Part shown: positions 9,774 through 18,192 of the stretch, in pieces
Position numbering within the stretch: position 1 is the stretch's first letter
How the letters are laid out: each line of letters opens with the position of its first letter
Source of the DNA: an uncultured Cohaesibacter sp.
GTDB lineage: Bacteria; Pseudomonadota; Alphaproteobacteria; Rhizobiales; Cohaesibacteraceae
DNA length: 64,000 nt
Direction of reading: 5' to 3'
Assembly: GCF_963677725.1 (NCBI RefSeq)
Contig: NZ_OY782507.1
Span: 2,232,001-2,296,000, forward strand
The notes under the pieces: model-generated
Databases searched by the model: none
Seen by the model: only the letters and a program-made list of their open reading frames with translations
What the model was told of the DNA's origin: nothing
Position numbers and translations under genes: made by a program

Positions 9774-10688
9774 TTAGGCGACGGCTTCGCGGTGGAGAAT
9801 ATAGAGCGAGGCTATAACAATCAGCAAGGCGCCGGGCCAGAAATAGCCCACCGGGGCAAAACCGAAAGCCAGCCACCCCGCCATCACATTGATCGGCAGC
9901 TTGACATGGTCAAAAGGCTGAACATAGGCCGCATCTGCCACCGCGTAGGCCCGCGCGATCAGCAACTGGGCCACATAGACCAGCAAGCCGGAAGCCAGTA
10001 TGATGACAAGCGCCATGCCGCCGGGGATCACCCAACCGCTGCCAACAGCCAGCAGGCCATTGATAGGCGTCATCAGCAAAAGCAGATAAACGGTAATGGT
10101 TGCAGGGGATTCTGCCGCGGTCAACTGCTTGGTCATCAGCGACGTGGCAGCCCAGAAGATCGCGGCCCCGACGGGCCAAAGCGCATGCCAGCTGAAGGCA
10201 TCGGACCACGGAGCGAGAATGATCATGCCGCCAATGAAACCGACCACGGTAGCGGTCAGGCGATGAAGACCGATTTTCTCTTTCAGCAACAGAGCCGCCC
10301 CCAAAGTGACAAAGAAGGGCGACGTCATGATCAGGGCAATGGCTTGCCAGATTGGCACATGGGCAAGCCCGGCCATCCAGGCCTGTACACCGAGCACGGC
10401 AAAAAGCACACGCAAAATATGGTGCCAGAGATGTCTGGTGCGGGCCGCAGCCAATCCTGTGCGCAAAAGCCATGGCAGACTGATCAGCAAAGCCACGAAA
10501 TATTGCCCGAATGCCACCACAGGTGACGACAGGCCCATTCGCATGGTGAGATATTGGGTTGCCAGATTGACCAACGCAAAAGCCAGACCGGCGAGGATCA
10601 TATAGATCGCGCCCATCAGCGCTCCGGGCTTCAGGTCAGCTGTCCCGACGGTCAGCGTGGCGTGGGAGGAGTGGGACCTCTGATTCAT
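9774..10688 (-). CDS. ribN: DMT/EamA-family transporter, probable riboflavin importer RibN
   Basis: A 304-residue inner-membrane protein with about ten hydrophobic helices and two EamA-like halves (first half begins GAIYMILAGLAFALVN, second about residue 160). EamA proteins carry many metabolites, so family alone does not give the substrate. The decisive clue is the 5' leader: an FMN riboswitch lies on the same strand at 10830-10992, with no other gene between it and this start. Riboswitch-controlled EamA transporters named RibN are established riboflavin importers in alphaproteobacteria. The ATG at 10688 has AGGAA about 8 bases upstream. Expression should fall when FMN is plentiful. No rib biosynthesis genes are adjacent. 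Confidence 0.82.
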   Translation of the reverse strand: MNQRSHSSHATLTVGTADLKPGALMGAIYMILAGLAFALVNLATQYLTMRMGLSSPVVAFGQYFVALLISLPWLLRTGLAAARTRHLWHHILRVLFAVLGVQAWMAGLAHVPIWQAIALIMTSPFFVTLGAALLLKEKIGLHRLTATVVGFIGGMIILAPWSDAFSWHALWPVGAAIFWAATSLMTKQLTAAESPATITVYLLLLMTPINGLLAVGSGWVIPGGMALVIILASGLLVYVAQLLIARAYAVADAAYVQPFDHVKLPINVMAGWLAFGFAPVGYFWPGALLIVIASLYILHREAVA

Positions 10689-10777
10689 ATCGCATTCCTG
10701 AGTTATGTTGCGCTCTGATCTAACGAGAGACGCAAAAACACGTGTGAATCAGGACGCTAAGGGACAGCGCAACACAT

Positions 10778-10811
10778 CTCTTCGGCGCAAGGCCCAAAGG
10801 CCGCCAAAGAG
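10778..10811 (-). other. Hairpin between FMN riboswitch and ribN, possible expression platform
   Basis: On the minus strand CTCTTTGGCG pairs with CGCCGAAGAG (one G-U wobble), enclosing a smaller GGCC/GGCC helix. It lies about 20 bases downstream of the aptamer and about 90 bases before the ribN start codon. No T-run follows, so intrinsic termination is not obvious; Rho-dependent control or pausing is possible. Confidence 0.45.
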
Positions 10812-10829
10812 CTGCTTGTCGTCTGTCTC

Positions 10830-10992
10830 ATTCTCTTTCATCCGGACTGTAACCGTCGGCTCTGGAGTTGCACCAGATCTGCTGACCAATCGCCTGCTGC
10901 CATGAAAGGCAAGGGCCATTGCGCTCGCGGGCTTGATGGCTGGCTTTCGCTGCATCTCACCGCCGGTGGGGACTTCCACCCCGCCCCGAGAA
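10830..10992 (-). promoter_or_regulatory. FMN riboswitch (RFN element)
   Basis: On the minus strand, from about 10990 downwards, the conserved RFN blocks occur in order: a GGGGCGGGGTGGAAGTCCCC P2 arm, ACCGGCGGTGAGATG, AAGCCCGCGAGCG, GGTCAGCAGATCTGGTGCAA, CTCCAGAGCCGACGG and finally AGTCCGGATGAAAGAGAA. These are the signatures of the FMN aptamer junction. It binds flavin mononucleotide and controls the downstream transporter gene ribN, whose start is at 10688. Confidence 0.95.
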
Positions 10993-11181
10993 TAAGTGCC
11001 CGGTGCAGATGCCTTACAAGTCGAGTGAAGATACCTGTCGCGCGAGCCGACATAAGATGCCGCCTTTTTGCCATAAAAGCAAGCGTGGTGCTTTTTTGGG
11101 CAAAATAACGACAGAAGAAGACGCGCAAAACTGAAAACCTGCCAGGAATACGGGCCTCAAAATAGACAAGGCTCCAAACGA

Positions 11182-11213
11182 CAAAAGGCGGGAGTCAAGG
11201 TCCCGCCTTTTTG
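11182..11213 (-). terminator. Rho-independent terminator after the DUF2852 gene
   Basis: AAAAGGCGGGA and TCCCGCCTTTT form an 11-bp stem with a 7-base loop and T-rich flanks on both strands. It sits 58 bases after the stop of the minus-strand DUF2852 gene, and also shields the ribN promoter region from read-through. Confidence 0.85.
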
Positions 11214-11270
11214 TTTGGTTTGGTGTGTGCCTCAAGCGAGGACTTTCAGGCCAATGCCTGTCTTGCTGGA

Positions 11271-11729
11271 TCAGGCCTCCGGCTTATGGTCCTGGTTCAT
11301 GTCGCCTTCATATTTGGCAGGCCTGGAATTGTGACGTGCCGCCATGAAGCGATCAAACTCTTCCTTGTCCTTAGCCCGACGCAGTTCGACCAGAAAATCT
11401 TCAAATTCGGCCTTTTCTGCTTCGAGTTTGCGGCGCTCTTCTTCCAGACGCTCCATTTCAGCCTTTCGATATTCATCAAAGGCTTCGTTTCCGGTCCGGC
11501 CAAAGCCGCTGCTGGAAAGGCCACTGTCGCGACGATGACGACATCTGGAGCCTTTGAATTCATGATCCACTCGTGATTTGATATCCTTGAACATTTCACG
11601 CATTTCTTCACCCCAGATGATATATGCCAACATTGCAAGACCAAGCGGCCAGAAGAAAATAAAACCAAGTATCATCAAACCTACGTTAGAGGCCTTCCAA
11701 GATGACTTAGCTGTAGCAGTCTGTGACAT
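11271..11729 (-). CDS. DUF2852 domain membrane protein
   Basis: A 152-residue protein with one hydrophobic segment near the N-terminus (VGLMILGFIFFWPLGLAMLAYIIW, about residues 15-38), then a basic linker and a highly charged coiled coil (RKAEMERLEEERRKLEAEKAEFEDFLVELRRAKDKEEFDRFM) in the C-terminal half. This architecture matches DUF2852 proteins found in Hyphomicrobiales; their function is unknown. The start at 11729 has AGGAAG upstream; an earlier in-frame start at 11774 is not supported. Monocistronic, with a terminator downstream. Confidence 0.8.
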   Translation of the reverse strand: MSQTATAKSSWKASNVGLMILGFIFFWPLGLAMLAYIIWGEEMREMFKDIKSRVDHEFKGSRCRHRRDSGLSSSGFGRTGNEAFDEYRKAEMERLEEERRKLEAEKAEFEDFLVELRRAKDKEEFDRFMAARHNSRPAKYEGDMNQDHKPEA

Positions 11730-11917
11730 TGTCTTCCTTTCGGTCGGAATTACATCTCCTTTACACGCAAACAAGTCTTTCTTTGTTCTAGACTTTCGTT
11801 TACGCTCTCACATCAAGAGAAATGGTACGATAAAGACCTGAATTCAAGAGAATGTGATTGCAATTTATTTTCAAGGCAGGTCTTGAAATAGGCGCTTGGC
11901 GTACCGTTTGCCGGGAA

Positions 11918-12568
11918 TCACCGCTCCACAAGGCGATTGAGACCCTTGATGTCTAGAAGTCGTATAACGCCACGGCGGCTTTCCAGCAGACCTTGGGAGG
12001 CAAATCGCGCCATATGCCGCCCGATGACTTCCCTTGTCGAGCCGATTTGACCGGCGATTTCCGCCTGTGTGTTGTGTATCGTCGCTTCAGAGGAGGCCCG
12101 CAGAAGAAGATAAGAGACCAGTTGTTGCTCCAGACTTTGCGCTGCGCGTTGTTCAAGGGCCGCCATCAATCCGAAGACGGCCGAAGACAAGGCCCGGATG
12201 GTGAGATCCTGAATGGCTGGCTCGGTGGAGAACAGCGCGCGATAGGCATTCCCCGGGAGCAAGCCCACCACTGCATCGGCCTCTGACTCGACCCAGGCTG
12301 GATATAACAGATCGCTGAACAAGGCATTGAGTGCCAATATGCAAGTCCCGCCGGGTTCAATCCGGTAGAGCGTCGTTTCGCGGCCATTTTGCCCATATGC
12401 AAAGACACGCAACGCGCCTTGCAGCACAAAATAGGCCCCGGCAACGGCATCCCCGCGCATGATGATCTGCTGCTGACGCTCAATGGTCTTGCGCACAAGG
12501 CGGCTGGCGAACAAGGTTCGACCTTTTTCGCTCAATGCATCATAGATGACCAGATCTTCGCCTCGCAT
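11918..12568 (-). CDS. Crp/Fnr family transcriptional regulator
   Basis: About 216 residues from the ATG at 12568. The N-terminal half is a cyclic-nucleotide-binding-like beta barrel (GDAVAGAYFVLQGALRVFAYGQNGRETTLYRIEPGGTCIL), and the C-terminal half contains a winged helix-turn-helix (QAEIAGQIGSTREVIGRHMARFASQGLL). The usual cAMP-binding Arg-Ser motif is not apparent, and there is no N-terminal cysteine cluster for an Fe-S cluster as in Fnr. The effector is therefore unknown. It lies 134 bases downstream of the isochorismatase-like gene on the same strand and might be co-transcribed with it. An upstream in-frame start at 12646 would add a basic extension of 26 residues. Confidence 0.88.
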   Translation of the reverse strand: MRGEDLVIYDALSEKGRTLFASRLVRKTIERQQQIIMRGDAVAGAYFVLQGALRVFAYGQNGRETTLYRIEPGGTCILALNALFSDLLYPAWVESEADAVVGLLPGNAYRALFSTEPAIQDLTIRALSSAVFGLMAALEQRAAQSLEQQLVSYLLLRASSEATIHNTQAEIAGQIGSTREVIGRHMARFASQGLLESRRGVIRLLDIKGLNRLVER

Positions 12569-12702
12569 GGTGCTCTGTGACCTTTGGCGTCTTGTTGTGA
12601 AGTGATATCGCGCCTTTGCGCGTTTGACCCAAGCCCTGCCCGCCACCGGCGCTGGCTGAAGCGAGCAGGAGGATCCTTGTTGAAATCGACGGCTGATCGA
12701 CG

Positions 12703-13423
12703 TCAGTTCAGGCTCTTTGTAACATCTGCCGTGGTCAGCACGCCATTGGCAATCATGGAATAATTGACCAGTGCCGCGTTATAGGCCTCGTCTCCGGGAG
12801 CGGCCACAGCATCTTTGACAATATAGACCTTGAAGCCATTCTCCATCAGCGTGCGCATGTGAGAATCGACGCAAAGATTGGCAACCAGACCAGCCAGAAT
12901 GACCGTGTCGATATTGTTCGCACGCAATTGATACATGAGATCATTGCTTTCCGGGCCATACATCTTGTGCGGCCCGGCAATCAGGGTCTTGCCATCATAG
13001 ATATAGGATTTGAGGGGCTCATAAAAATCCGCTCCCGTGCCCTCAAGATCATCCGGATCCAGCGTTTTGGCATAGAGAGCCTTGAGGTCCAGCAACTGAC
13101 GTTGCAACGCTCCGGCATTGGACCAGTCAATATCAGACCTTGTATAGACGAGCGGATCCACGGCCAGCGTCACATCTTGGCTTTTGGACAGTTTCATGAG
13201 GGTCTCGATATTATCGATCGTCCCCAATTGCTTCATGTTCGGGGCAACCAGCCCGTAAAGCTTGCCGTCTTTATCAAGAAAGTCTTTTTGCGGGTCTGTG
13301 ATGACAATGGCGGTGCGCGCCTTGTCAAAGGTTGGCAGAGTATTTTCGGCTGCGACAGCGGAGGCGGCAAATGCCCCCAAAGCCAGAGGCACCAGCCAGA
13401 AGAGAAATCAATGTGCTTTTCAT
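12703..13423 (-). CDS. Secreted isochorismatase-like cysteine hydrolase, frameshifted in its signal peptide
   Basis: The body shows the isochorismatase-like fold: VITDPQKDF (catalytic Asp), HKMYG (catalytic Lys region) and LAGLVANLCVDSH (catalytic Cys). Such enzymes hydrolyse amides or vinyl ethers (nicotinamidase, isochorismatase and others); the substrate is unclear. The ATG at 13423, with AGGAA upstream, opens MKSTLISLLAGASGFG, then a run of five G (C at 13374-13378 on the plus strand) throws it out of frame. With four G the reading becomes a perfect signal peptide ending AFAASAVA-AE. As written, only the GTG at 13392 gives an open frame (229 residues), losing most of the signal. It may be a sequencing error, mutation or slippage site. 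Confidence 0.78.
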
Positions 13424-13523
13424 CACTCAAGTTCCTGTTCAAGATCAATATGACAGGTAAGTGATAGGACAATGGTGACGGGACTTATGTAACCAGGGTT
13501 ACAGATCCGGCTCTTTTTCAGGA

Positions 13524-14927
13524 TCAGTTTTTCTTGTTCAGTTCCTGATCGTGAGTGCGGACAAAGTCGGCGATGCGCGGAGCGATTTCCGAACGGAATC
13601 GGGAGCCGTTGAAAACGCCGTAATGACCGACATCGGGCTGCTCATAATGCACTTTCATGTTATCCGGCAGACTGCCACACAGAGCGTGGGCCGCTTCGGT
13701 CTGCCCTGCTCCGGTGATGTCATCATTCTCGCCCTCCACGGTCATCAGCGCGGTTTTGGTGATCTTGTTGCAATCGACCGTCCGGTCACGATAGGTGAAA
13801 GTGCCTTCAGGCAACGCATGATCAATGAAGACCGCCTTTATGGTGTCGAGATAGAATTCCTCGGTCATATCCATCACGGCGAGATATTCATCATAGAAAT
13901 CCCGGTGCTTTTCGGCGGAATCGCCGTCGCCAACGATCAAATGATTGTAGAATTCCTGATGGGCTCCGACATGGCGATCCAGATTCATGCCCATGAAGCC
14001 ACCCAATTGCAGGAAGCCGGGATAGACCCGACGGCCAAAACCGGCATGGGGGAATGGTACGGTCATGATGACATTGTTGCGGAACCAGTCGATGCCTTTG
14101 TTGACAGCATAATCGTTGACCGCAGTGGGCGTGAGGCGGGTGTCGATCGGCCCACCCATCAGGGTCATGGAGGCCGGTGCCCGATGGTCATTGTCCTCAT
14201 TCATCACCGAGACCGCCGCCAGCACAGGCACAGAGGGCTGGCAGACCGCCATGACATGGGTGTTGGGGCCCAGATAATGGATCATGCCCATGATATATTC
14301 GATATAATCATCAAGGCCGAACTCGCCTTCCTGTACGGGCACGAGGCGAGCGTCAATCCAGTCGGTGATATAGACATCATGGTTGGGCAGCATGGTTTCC
14401 ACCGTGCCACGCAAAAGGGTCGCATAATGGCCAGACAGGGGCGCAACGATGAGGACCTTGGGGTCGCGACGATGGCCGGCTGGCAGCATGCGCTCAAAAT
14501 GGATAAGATTGCAGAAAGGGCGGCGCCAGACGATCTTTTCATGCACCGATGTTGCCTGCCCATCGACCGTGGTTTCGAACAGACCGAATTCCGGTTTGCC
14601 ATAGCGACGGGTGGTGCGTTCAAACATTTCTGCTGCAGCGGCTGCCGCCTTGCCCCATGGGGTCTGGGACAGGGGATTGACAGGATTCTGCATGAAGATG
14701 CGCGTGGCATCGGCCGCGGCCCGCCAAGGGCTCAGCATGGCATGGTGCCATTCATACATCTGATAGACCGGAATCGGGATCACCGACATATCCAGTTCCA
14801 TATGGTCCTGAAGATCGAAATAGTCCATGTATGGCAGGCCAGACAGCATCTTGGTCGGATCGAAATTCTTGGGTTCGAAATTGTTCGGGTCGAACCAGCC
14901 TTCGAAAGAGAAACTGTCAAATTTCAT
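13524..14927 (-). CDS. phaZ: Intracellular poly(3-hydroxybutyrate) depolymerase
   Basis: A 467-residue protein of the intracellular PHB depolymerase family of alphaproteobacteria. Recognisable are the N-terminal YQMYEWHHAMLSPWR region, LIVAPLSGHYATLLRGTVE, DWIDARLVP, and MAVCQPSVPVLAA near residue 225 with the Cys that serves as nucleophile in this alpha/beta-hydrolase family. The C-terminal VGHYGVFNGSRFR supplies the catalytic His. It degrades stored polyhydroxyalkanoate granules to release 3-hydroxybutyrate units. The start at 14927 has AGGAAT upstream; an earlier in-frame start at 14990 is unsupported. Divergent from regB. Confidence 0.9.
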   Translation of the reverse strand: MKFDSFSFEGWFDPNNFEPKNFDPTKMLSGLPYMDYFDLQDHMELDMSVIPIPVYQMYEWHHAMLSPWRAAADATRIFMQNPVNPLSQTPWGKAAAAAAEMFERTTRRYGKPEFGLFETTVDGQATSVHEKIVWRRPFCNLIHFERMLPAGHRRDPKVLIVAPLSGHYATLLRGTVETMLPNHDVYITDWIDARLVPVQEGEFGLDDYIEYIMGMIHYLGPNTHVMAVCQPSVPVLAAVSVMNEDNDHRAPASMTLMGGPIDTRLTPTAVNDYAVNKGIDWFRNNVIMTVPFPHAGFGRRVYPGFLQLGGFMGMNLDRHVGAHQEFYNHLIVGDGDSAEKHRDFYDEYLAVMDMTEEFYLDTIKAVFIDHALPEGTFTYRDRTVDCNKITKTALMTVEGENDDITGAGQTEAAHALCGSLPDNMKVHYEQPDVGHYGVFNGSRFRSEIAPRIADFVRTHDQELNKKN

Positions 14928-15288
14928 CACATAATTCCTAAACTGGTTCCAAAACCAAATTGGTTCCCAAAGTGATCCGCTGTTTGGCAACGCTCGATTG
15001 GTCCGGCATTTTGAATGCTCTTACAGACCGTGCACGCCCGTGGGTTTTGCGAATGCTTGCTTGCGAGATCGGATGTTCGGCGGTTTATAAACAAGCGCTC
15101 GTTCTTATTCATTGTGCAAGGCAATATACTAAGGCTAGACACGACCCGCACACAAGGTATTTCCTTACCTCTTTAGGCGTAAAAATAACCAGATACCCGT
15201 ATTTGACACGCAAATTTGCTGCAATGCAACATAAATTCGCAAAAAAGCGCATATAGGCTATTGCGGAAATCATCTTCGGGGTGACAGA
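14928..15288. promoter_or_regulatory. Divergent phaZ/regB intergenic region with two TGC-N3-GCA motifs
   Basis: This 361-base gap has no gene. It contains TGCAAGGCA at about 15115-15123 and TGCAATGCA at about 15220-15228. TGC-rich partly palindromic sites are known targets of PhaR regulators of polyhydroxyalkanoate genes, so phaZ may be under such control. Exact promoters are not identified. The match is short and could be chance. Confidence 0.3.
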
Positions 15289-16737
15289 ATGCGCCCCAAG
15301 AAGAGCCCAGCACCATCGGTTCGGGCCGTTTCACATCAAGCCTCTATCATGGTTGCATCACATCCTACCGATCCTATTTTCTCGAGCAGGCAGATCAAGC
15401 TGGGCACGCTCGTGATCCTGCGCTGGCTGGCCATTTTTGGGCAAGGATCGGCTGTTCTGTTTGTCTGGCTGGTGTTGGGATATGATTTTCCGGCCCTGTT
15501 ATGTCTCGCTCTGGTGGGATTGTCAGCCTGGCTCAATCTTTATCTGCATTTCCAGATCCGCAACAGCGTGAGACTGGCACCGGGACCGGCGACGGGGTTG
15601 CTGGCCTATGATTCGGCGCAGTTGGGTGGTTTGCTTTATTTGACCGGCGGATTGCTCAATCCCTTTGCCTTGCTGCTGCTGGTGCCTGCGGTGGTGTCAG
15701 CAACCATGCAGCCCGCGCGCTTTACGATCCCGCTCACCGGTCTGGTTGCTCTCATTGCGACTGTGCTGGTTTTCTTCCATATGCCGCTGCCGTGGAAAGA
15801 TGCCATGCCGCCGGACTTTCCGGTTATGTATATGGCAGGCATTTGGATGGCGATCATCATCACCATGCTGTTTCTGTGTATCTATGCCCACAGGATCGCG
15901 CAGGAGGGTCACTTGCTGGCCAATGCGTTATCAGCGACCGAATTGATCTTGGCCAATGAGCAGCATTTGACCACGTTGGACGGGCTGGCCACCGCCGCAG
16001 CCCATGAGCTTGGCACACCTTTGTCAACGATCCAGCTTGTCGCACGCGAACTGGAACGGGAGCTTGATCCGGCAGACCCGTTGCGTGAAGATGCCAAACT
16101 GTTGCGCAGCCAAGCGGAGCGGTGCCGGGACATATTGGGCAAATTGCGCTCCCTCTCAGGGGATGACCACGCCAATTTCTCGAAAATGCGCTTGTCATCC
16201 CTGATCTCGGAGTTGATTGAGCCGTTCGATCTTTTTGACATCGAATTTGTTCTGAATTTCCCGACGGATCGGGATGATCAGCCTATTCTGTGGCGCAATC
16301 CCGGCCTGATGTATGGTCTTGGCAATCTGATCGAGAATGCTGCCGATTTCGCAGCATCGCGTGTTGAGATCTCGGCGCAATGGAATGACCAGACTTTTTC
16401 GATCCGCATTGCCGATGACGGGCCGGGCTTTTCCGATGTCATGTTGCAGCGCCTTGGTGACCCCTATGTCACCAGCCGGGCATACCCGGAGCAACCAGAC
16501 CGCAATGCAATTCAAAGACCAGATGCGGATACCATATTGTCGCAAGGCATGAATGGCGGTGGACTGGGCCTTGGCTTCTTCATCGCAAAAACCCTGCTTG
16601 AACGCAGCGGGGGTCGGGTGGAAATAAGCAACCGACAAGGCACGAAAAAGGACCGCAAAAGCGAAAAACCCCATAAAAACAGTGGAGCAGCCGTAGATAT
16701 ATACTGGCCACGGGCGGTTCTTGAGACAGATCAATAA
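15289..16737 (+). CDS. regB: Redox-sensing histidine kinase RegB/PrrB/ActS family
   Basis: A 482-residue sensor kinase. The N-terminal half has six hydrophobic segments, including LTGGLLNPFALLLLVPAVVSA near residues 118-138: GGLxNPF is the quinone-binding motif of RegB. The H box is AAAHELGTPLSTIQ (phosphorylated His about residue 238), and QAERCRDIL near residue 278 carries the redox-active Cys conserved in this family. N, G1 and G2 boxes follow (NLIENAADFA, IADDGPGF, GGLGLGFFIAKTLLE). Family members reduce phosphorylation of RegA under oxidising conditions and so control respiration, carbon and nitrogen fixation genes. The start has GGGGTGA upstream. It is followed by regA. Confidence 0.93.
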   Translation: MRPKKSPAPSVRAVSHQASIMVASHPTDPIFSSRQIKLGTLVILRWLAIFGQGSAVLFVWLVLGYDFPALLCLALVGLSAWLNLYLHFQIRNSVRLAPGPATGLLAYDSAQLGGLLYLTGGLLNPFALLLLVPAVVSATMQPARFTIPLTGLVALIATVLVFFHMPLPWKDAMPPDFPVMYMAGIWMAIIITMLFLCIYAHRIAQEGHLLANALSATELILANEQHLTTLDGLATAAAHELGTPLSTIQLVARELERELDPADPLREDAKLLRSQAERCRDILGKLRSLSGDDHANFSKMRLSSLISELIEPFDLFDIEFVLNFPTDRDDQPILWRNPGLMYGLGNLIENAADFAASRVEISAQWNDQTFSIRIADDGPGFSDVMLQRLGDPYVTSRAYPEQPDRNAIQRPDADTILSQGMNGGGLGLGFFIAKTLLERSGGRVEISNRQGTKKDRKSEKPHKNSGAAVDIYWPRAVLETDQ

Positions 16738-16846
16738 AAGAAGTAAGTTTGATGCTAGATTTAAGATATGAGACCGATTGCCACACCAATCTCCAATTTG
16801 TGGAACGAAGATCAGGGTCTGGCAAGGGCAAGAAGGACGACCAACC

Positions 16847-17401
16847 ATGACTCTTACTGACCAAATTTCGAGCACTCAGCCAGGATATCTTCTATTGGTT
16901 GATGACGATCGTCCCTTCCTCATCCGCCTTGCGCGCGCCATGGAAAGCCGTGGCTTCACCATTCAGACCGCAGACAGCGTCGCCGAAGCCTTGATGATCG
17001 TCAAGGCCGAAGCGCCCCGCTATGCGGTGGTGGATATGCGACTTGGCGACGGCAACGGACTCGATGTGATCGAGGCCATCCGCAATGCCAATCCGGACGC
17101 ACGAACCATAATGCTGACGGGCTATGGCAACATCACAACGGCTGTAACGGCCGTCAAACTCGGCGCGGTTGACTATCTGGCCAAACCCTCCGATGCGGAT
17201 GACATCTATGCTGCCTTGATGAATGAAGGGGCGCAGAAGACCGAGCCGCCGGAAAATCCCATGTCCGCTGATCGAGTGCGGTGGGAACATATCCAGCGGG
17301 TTTATGAATTGTGTGATCGCAATGTTTCAGAAACGGCGCGCCGTCTGAACATGCATCGCCGCACTTTGCAACGCATCCTCGCCAAACGCGCGCCGCGTTA
17401 G
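16847..17401 (+). CDS. regA: Response regulator RegA/PrrA/ActR family
   Basis: A 184-residue response regulator. The receiver domain has the acidic pair DDD near residue 20, the phospho-acceptor Asp in VVDMRLGDGNG (about residue 62), the Thr in MLTGYG and Lys in LAKPSDAD. A short Pro-rich linker leads to a Fis-type helix-turn-helix (NVSETARRLNMHRRTLQRIL), the hallmark of RegA. It is the partner of the upstream kinase, 109 bases away. The ATG at 16847 is chosen because it has AAGGA upstream and begins just before the receiver; the in-frame region before it is not conserved. Confidence 0.94.
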   Translation: MTLTDQISSTQPGYLLLVDDDRPFLIRLARAMESRGFTIQTADSVAEALMIVKAEAPRYAVVDMRLGDGNGLDVIEAIRNANPDARTIMLTGYGNITTAVTAVKLGAVDYLAKPSDADDIYAALMNEGAQKTEPPENPMSADRVRWEHIQRVYELCDRNVSETARRLNMHRRTLQRILAKRAPR

Positions 17402-17644
17402 GTATTTTCTATCGTCTGTTCCGACCTCGGTTGGCCACGTCCGCGGCTGACCTTTCCTGACTTGTTCTATACCTGATGCCTTTAAAGGGCTTGCTTGAAG
17501 GGCTGGCAGATTTCCAGCGCCAAGAGCTTCTCTCTGGCTAAAGGCTTCATTCTAGGCGGGATTGCGCCAGATTTTCATGATCCGCTTGGCTTGAGCGCCG
17601 GGCCGGACAGCCCTTGGCTATGCCTTGTTGGCACAGGACAGACA

Positions 17645-17671
17645 CAAAAAAACCGGCCATTGGCCGGTTTC
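17645..17671 (-). terminator. Rho-independent terminator of the cold-shock gene
   Basis: On the minus strand AAACCGGCC and GGCCGGTTT form a 9-bp stem with a 3-base loop followed by seven T. It lies about 55 bases after the cold-shock stop codon. The rest of the 323-base gap between regA (17401) and 17725 shows no gene. Confidence 0.9.
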
Positions 17672-17724
17672 AGCTTTTCGCTTCTGATCCGCGTTTTAAA
17701 AACGCTGATGTCTGATGGACAGAC

Positions 17725-17931
17725 TTAGAGGACCTGAAGGTTTGCAGCGCTTTCGCGGCCGTCACGACCGGTCTGCAGCTCGTAGGATACTTTCTGGTTT
17801 TCGTCCAGGCCAGCAAGACCGGAACGCTCTACAGCAGAAATATGTACGAAAACATCTTTGCCGCCTTCTTCAGGGGCAATGAAACCAAAACCTTTGGTTG
17901 GGTTAAACCATTTAACGGTGCCGTTAGCCAT
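17725..17931 (-). CDS. Cold-shock protein (CspA family)
   Basis: A 68-residue single cold-shock domain. MANGTVKWFNPTKGFGFIAPEEGGKDVFVHISAVE contains RNP1 (KGFGFI) and RNP2 (VFVHI), the nucleic acid-binding motifs. It acts as an RNA chaperone or transcription antiterminator. The start at 17931 has GGAG 10 bases upstream and fits the family length exactly; the long in-frame extension upstream is leader. The 260-base gap to the next gene upstream would hold a long 5' leader, as is common for cold-regulated csp genes. Confidence 0.95.
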   Translation of the reverse strand: MANGTVKWFNPTKGFGFIAPEEGGKDVFVHISAVERSGLAGLDENQKVSYELQTGRDGRESAANLQVL

Positions 17932-18192
17932 AACCGTTGTCTCCATATAGATAGCGCTATCCGCACGATGCGATAGCTTGGCGTAGCTCGTCTGTATCGA
18001 AAGACTGACGCCCAAAGGAAGTCCAACGGGGTAGAGCAGTGTCGAATAGAAAAGTCCAGCAAAGAAGAATTGCCACAAGACATTCGCGAAATCAAGCGCG
18101 AACTGCTACCAAAGATCCCCTGCCCAGAGTTCTGTATCCTGAACGGATCCGAGTGTCGCTCGGGACCGATCCTGCCGATCTGGGGATCGCAA

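Noticed and set aside
13551-14975. 474-codon plus-strand frame opposite phaZ
   Set aside because: Antisense shadow of the PHB depolymerase, which has clear catalytic motifs.
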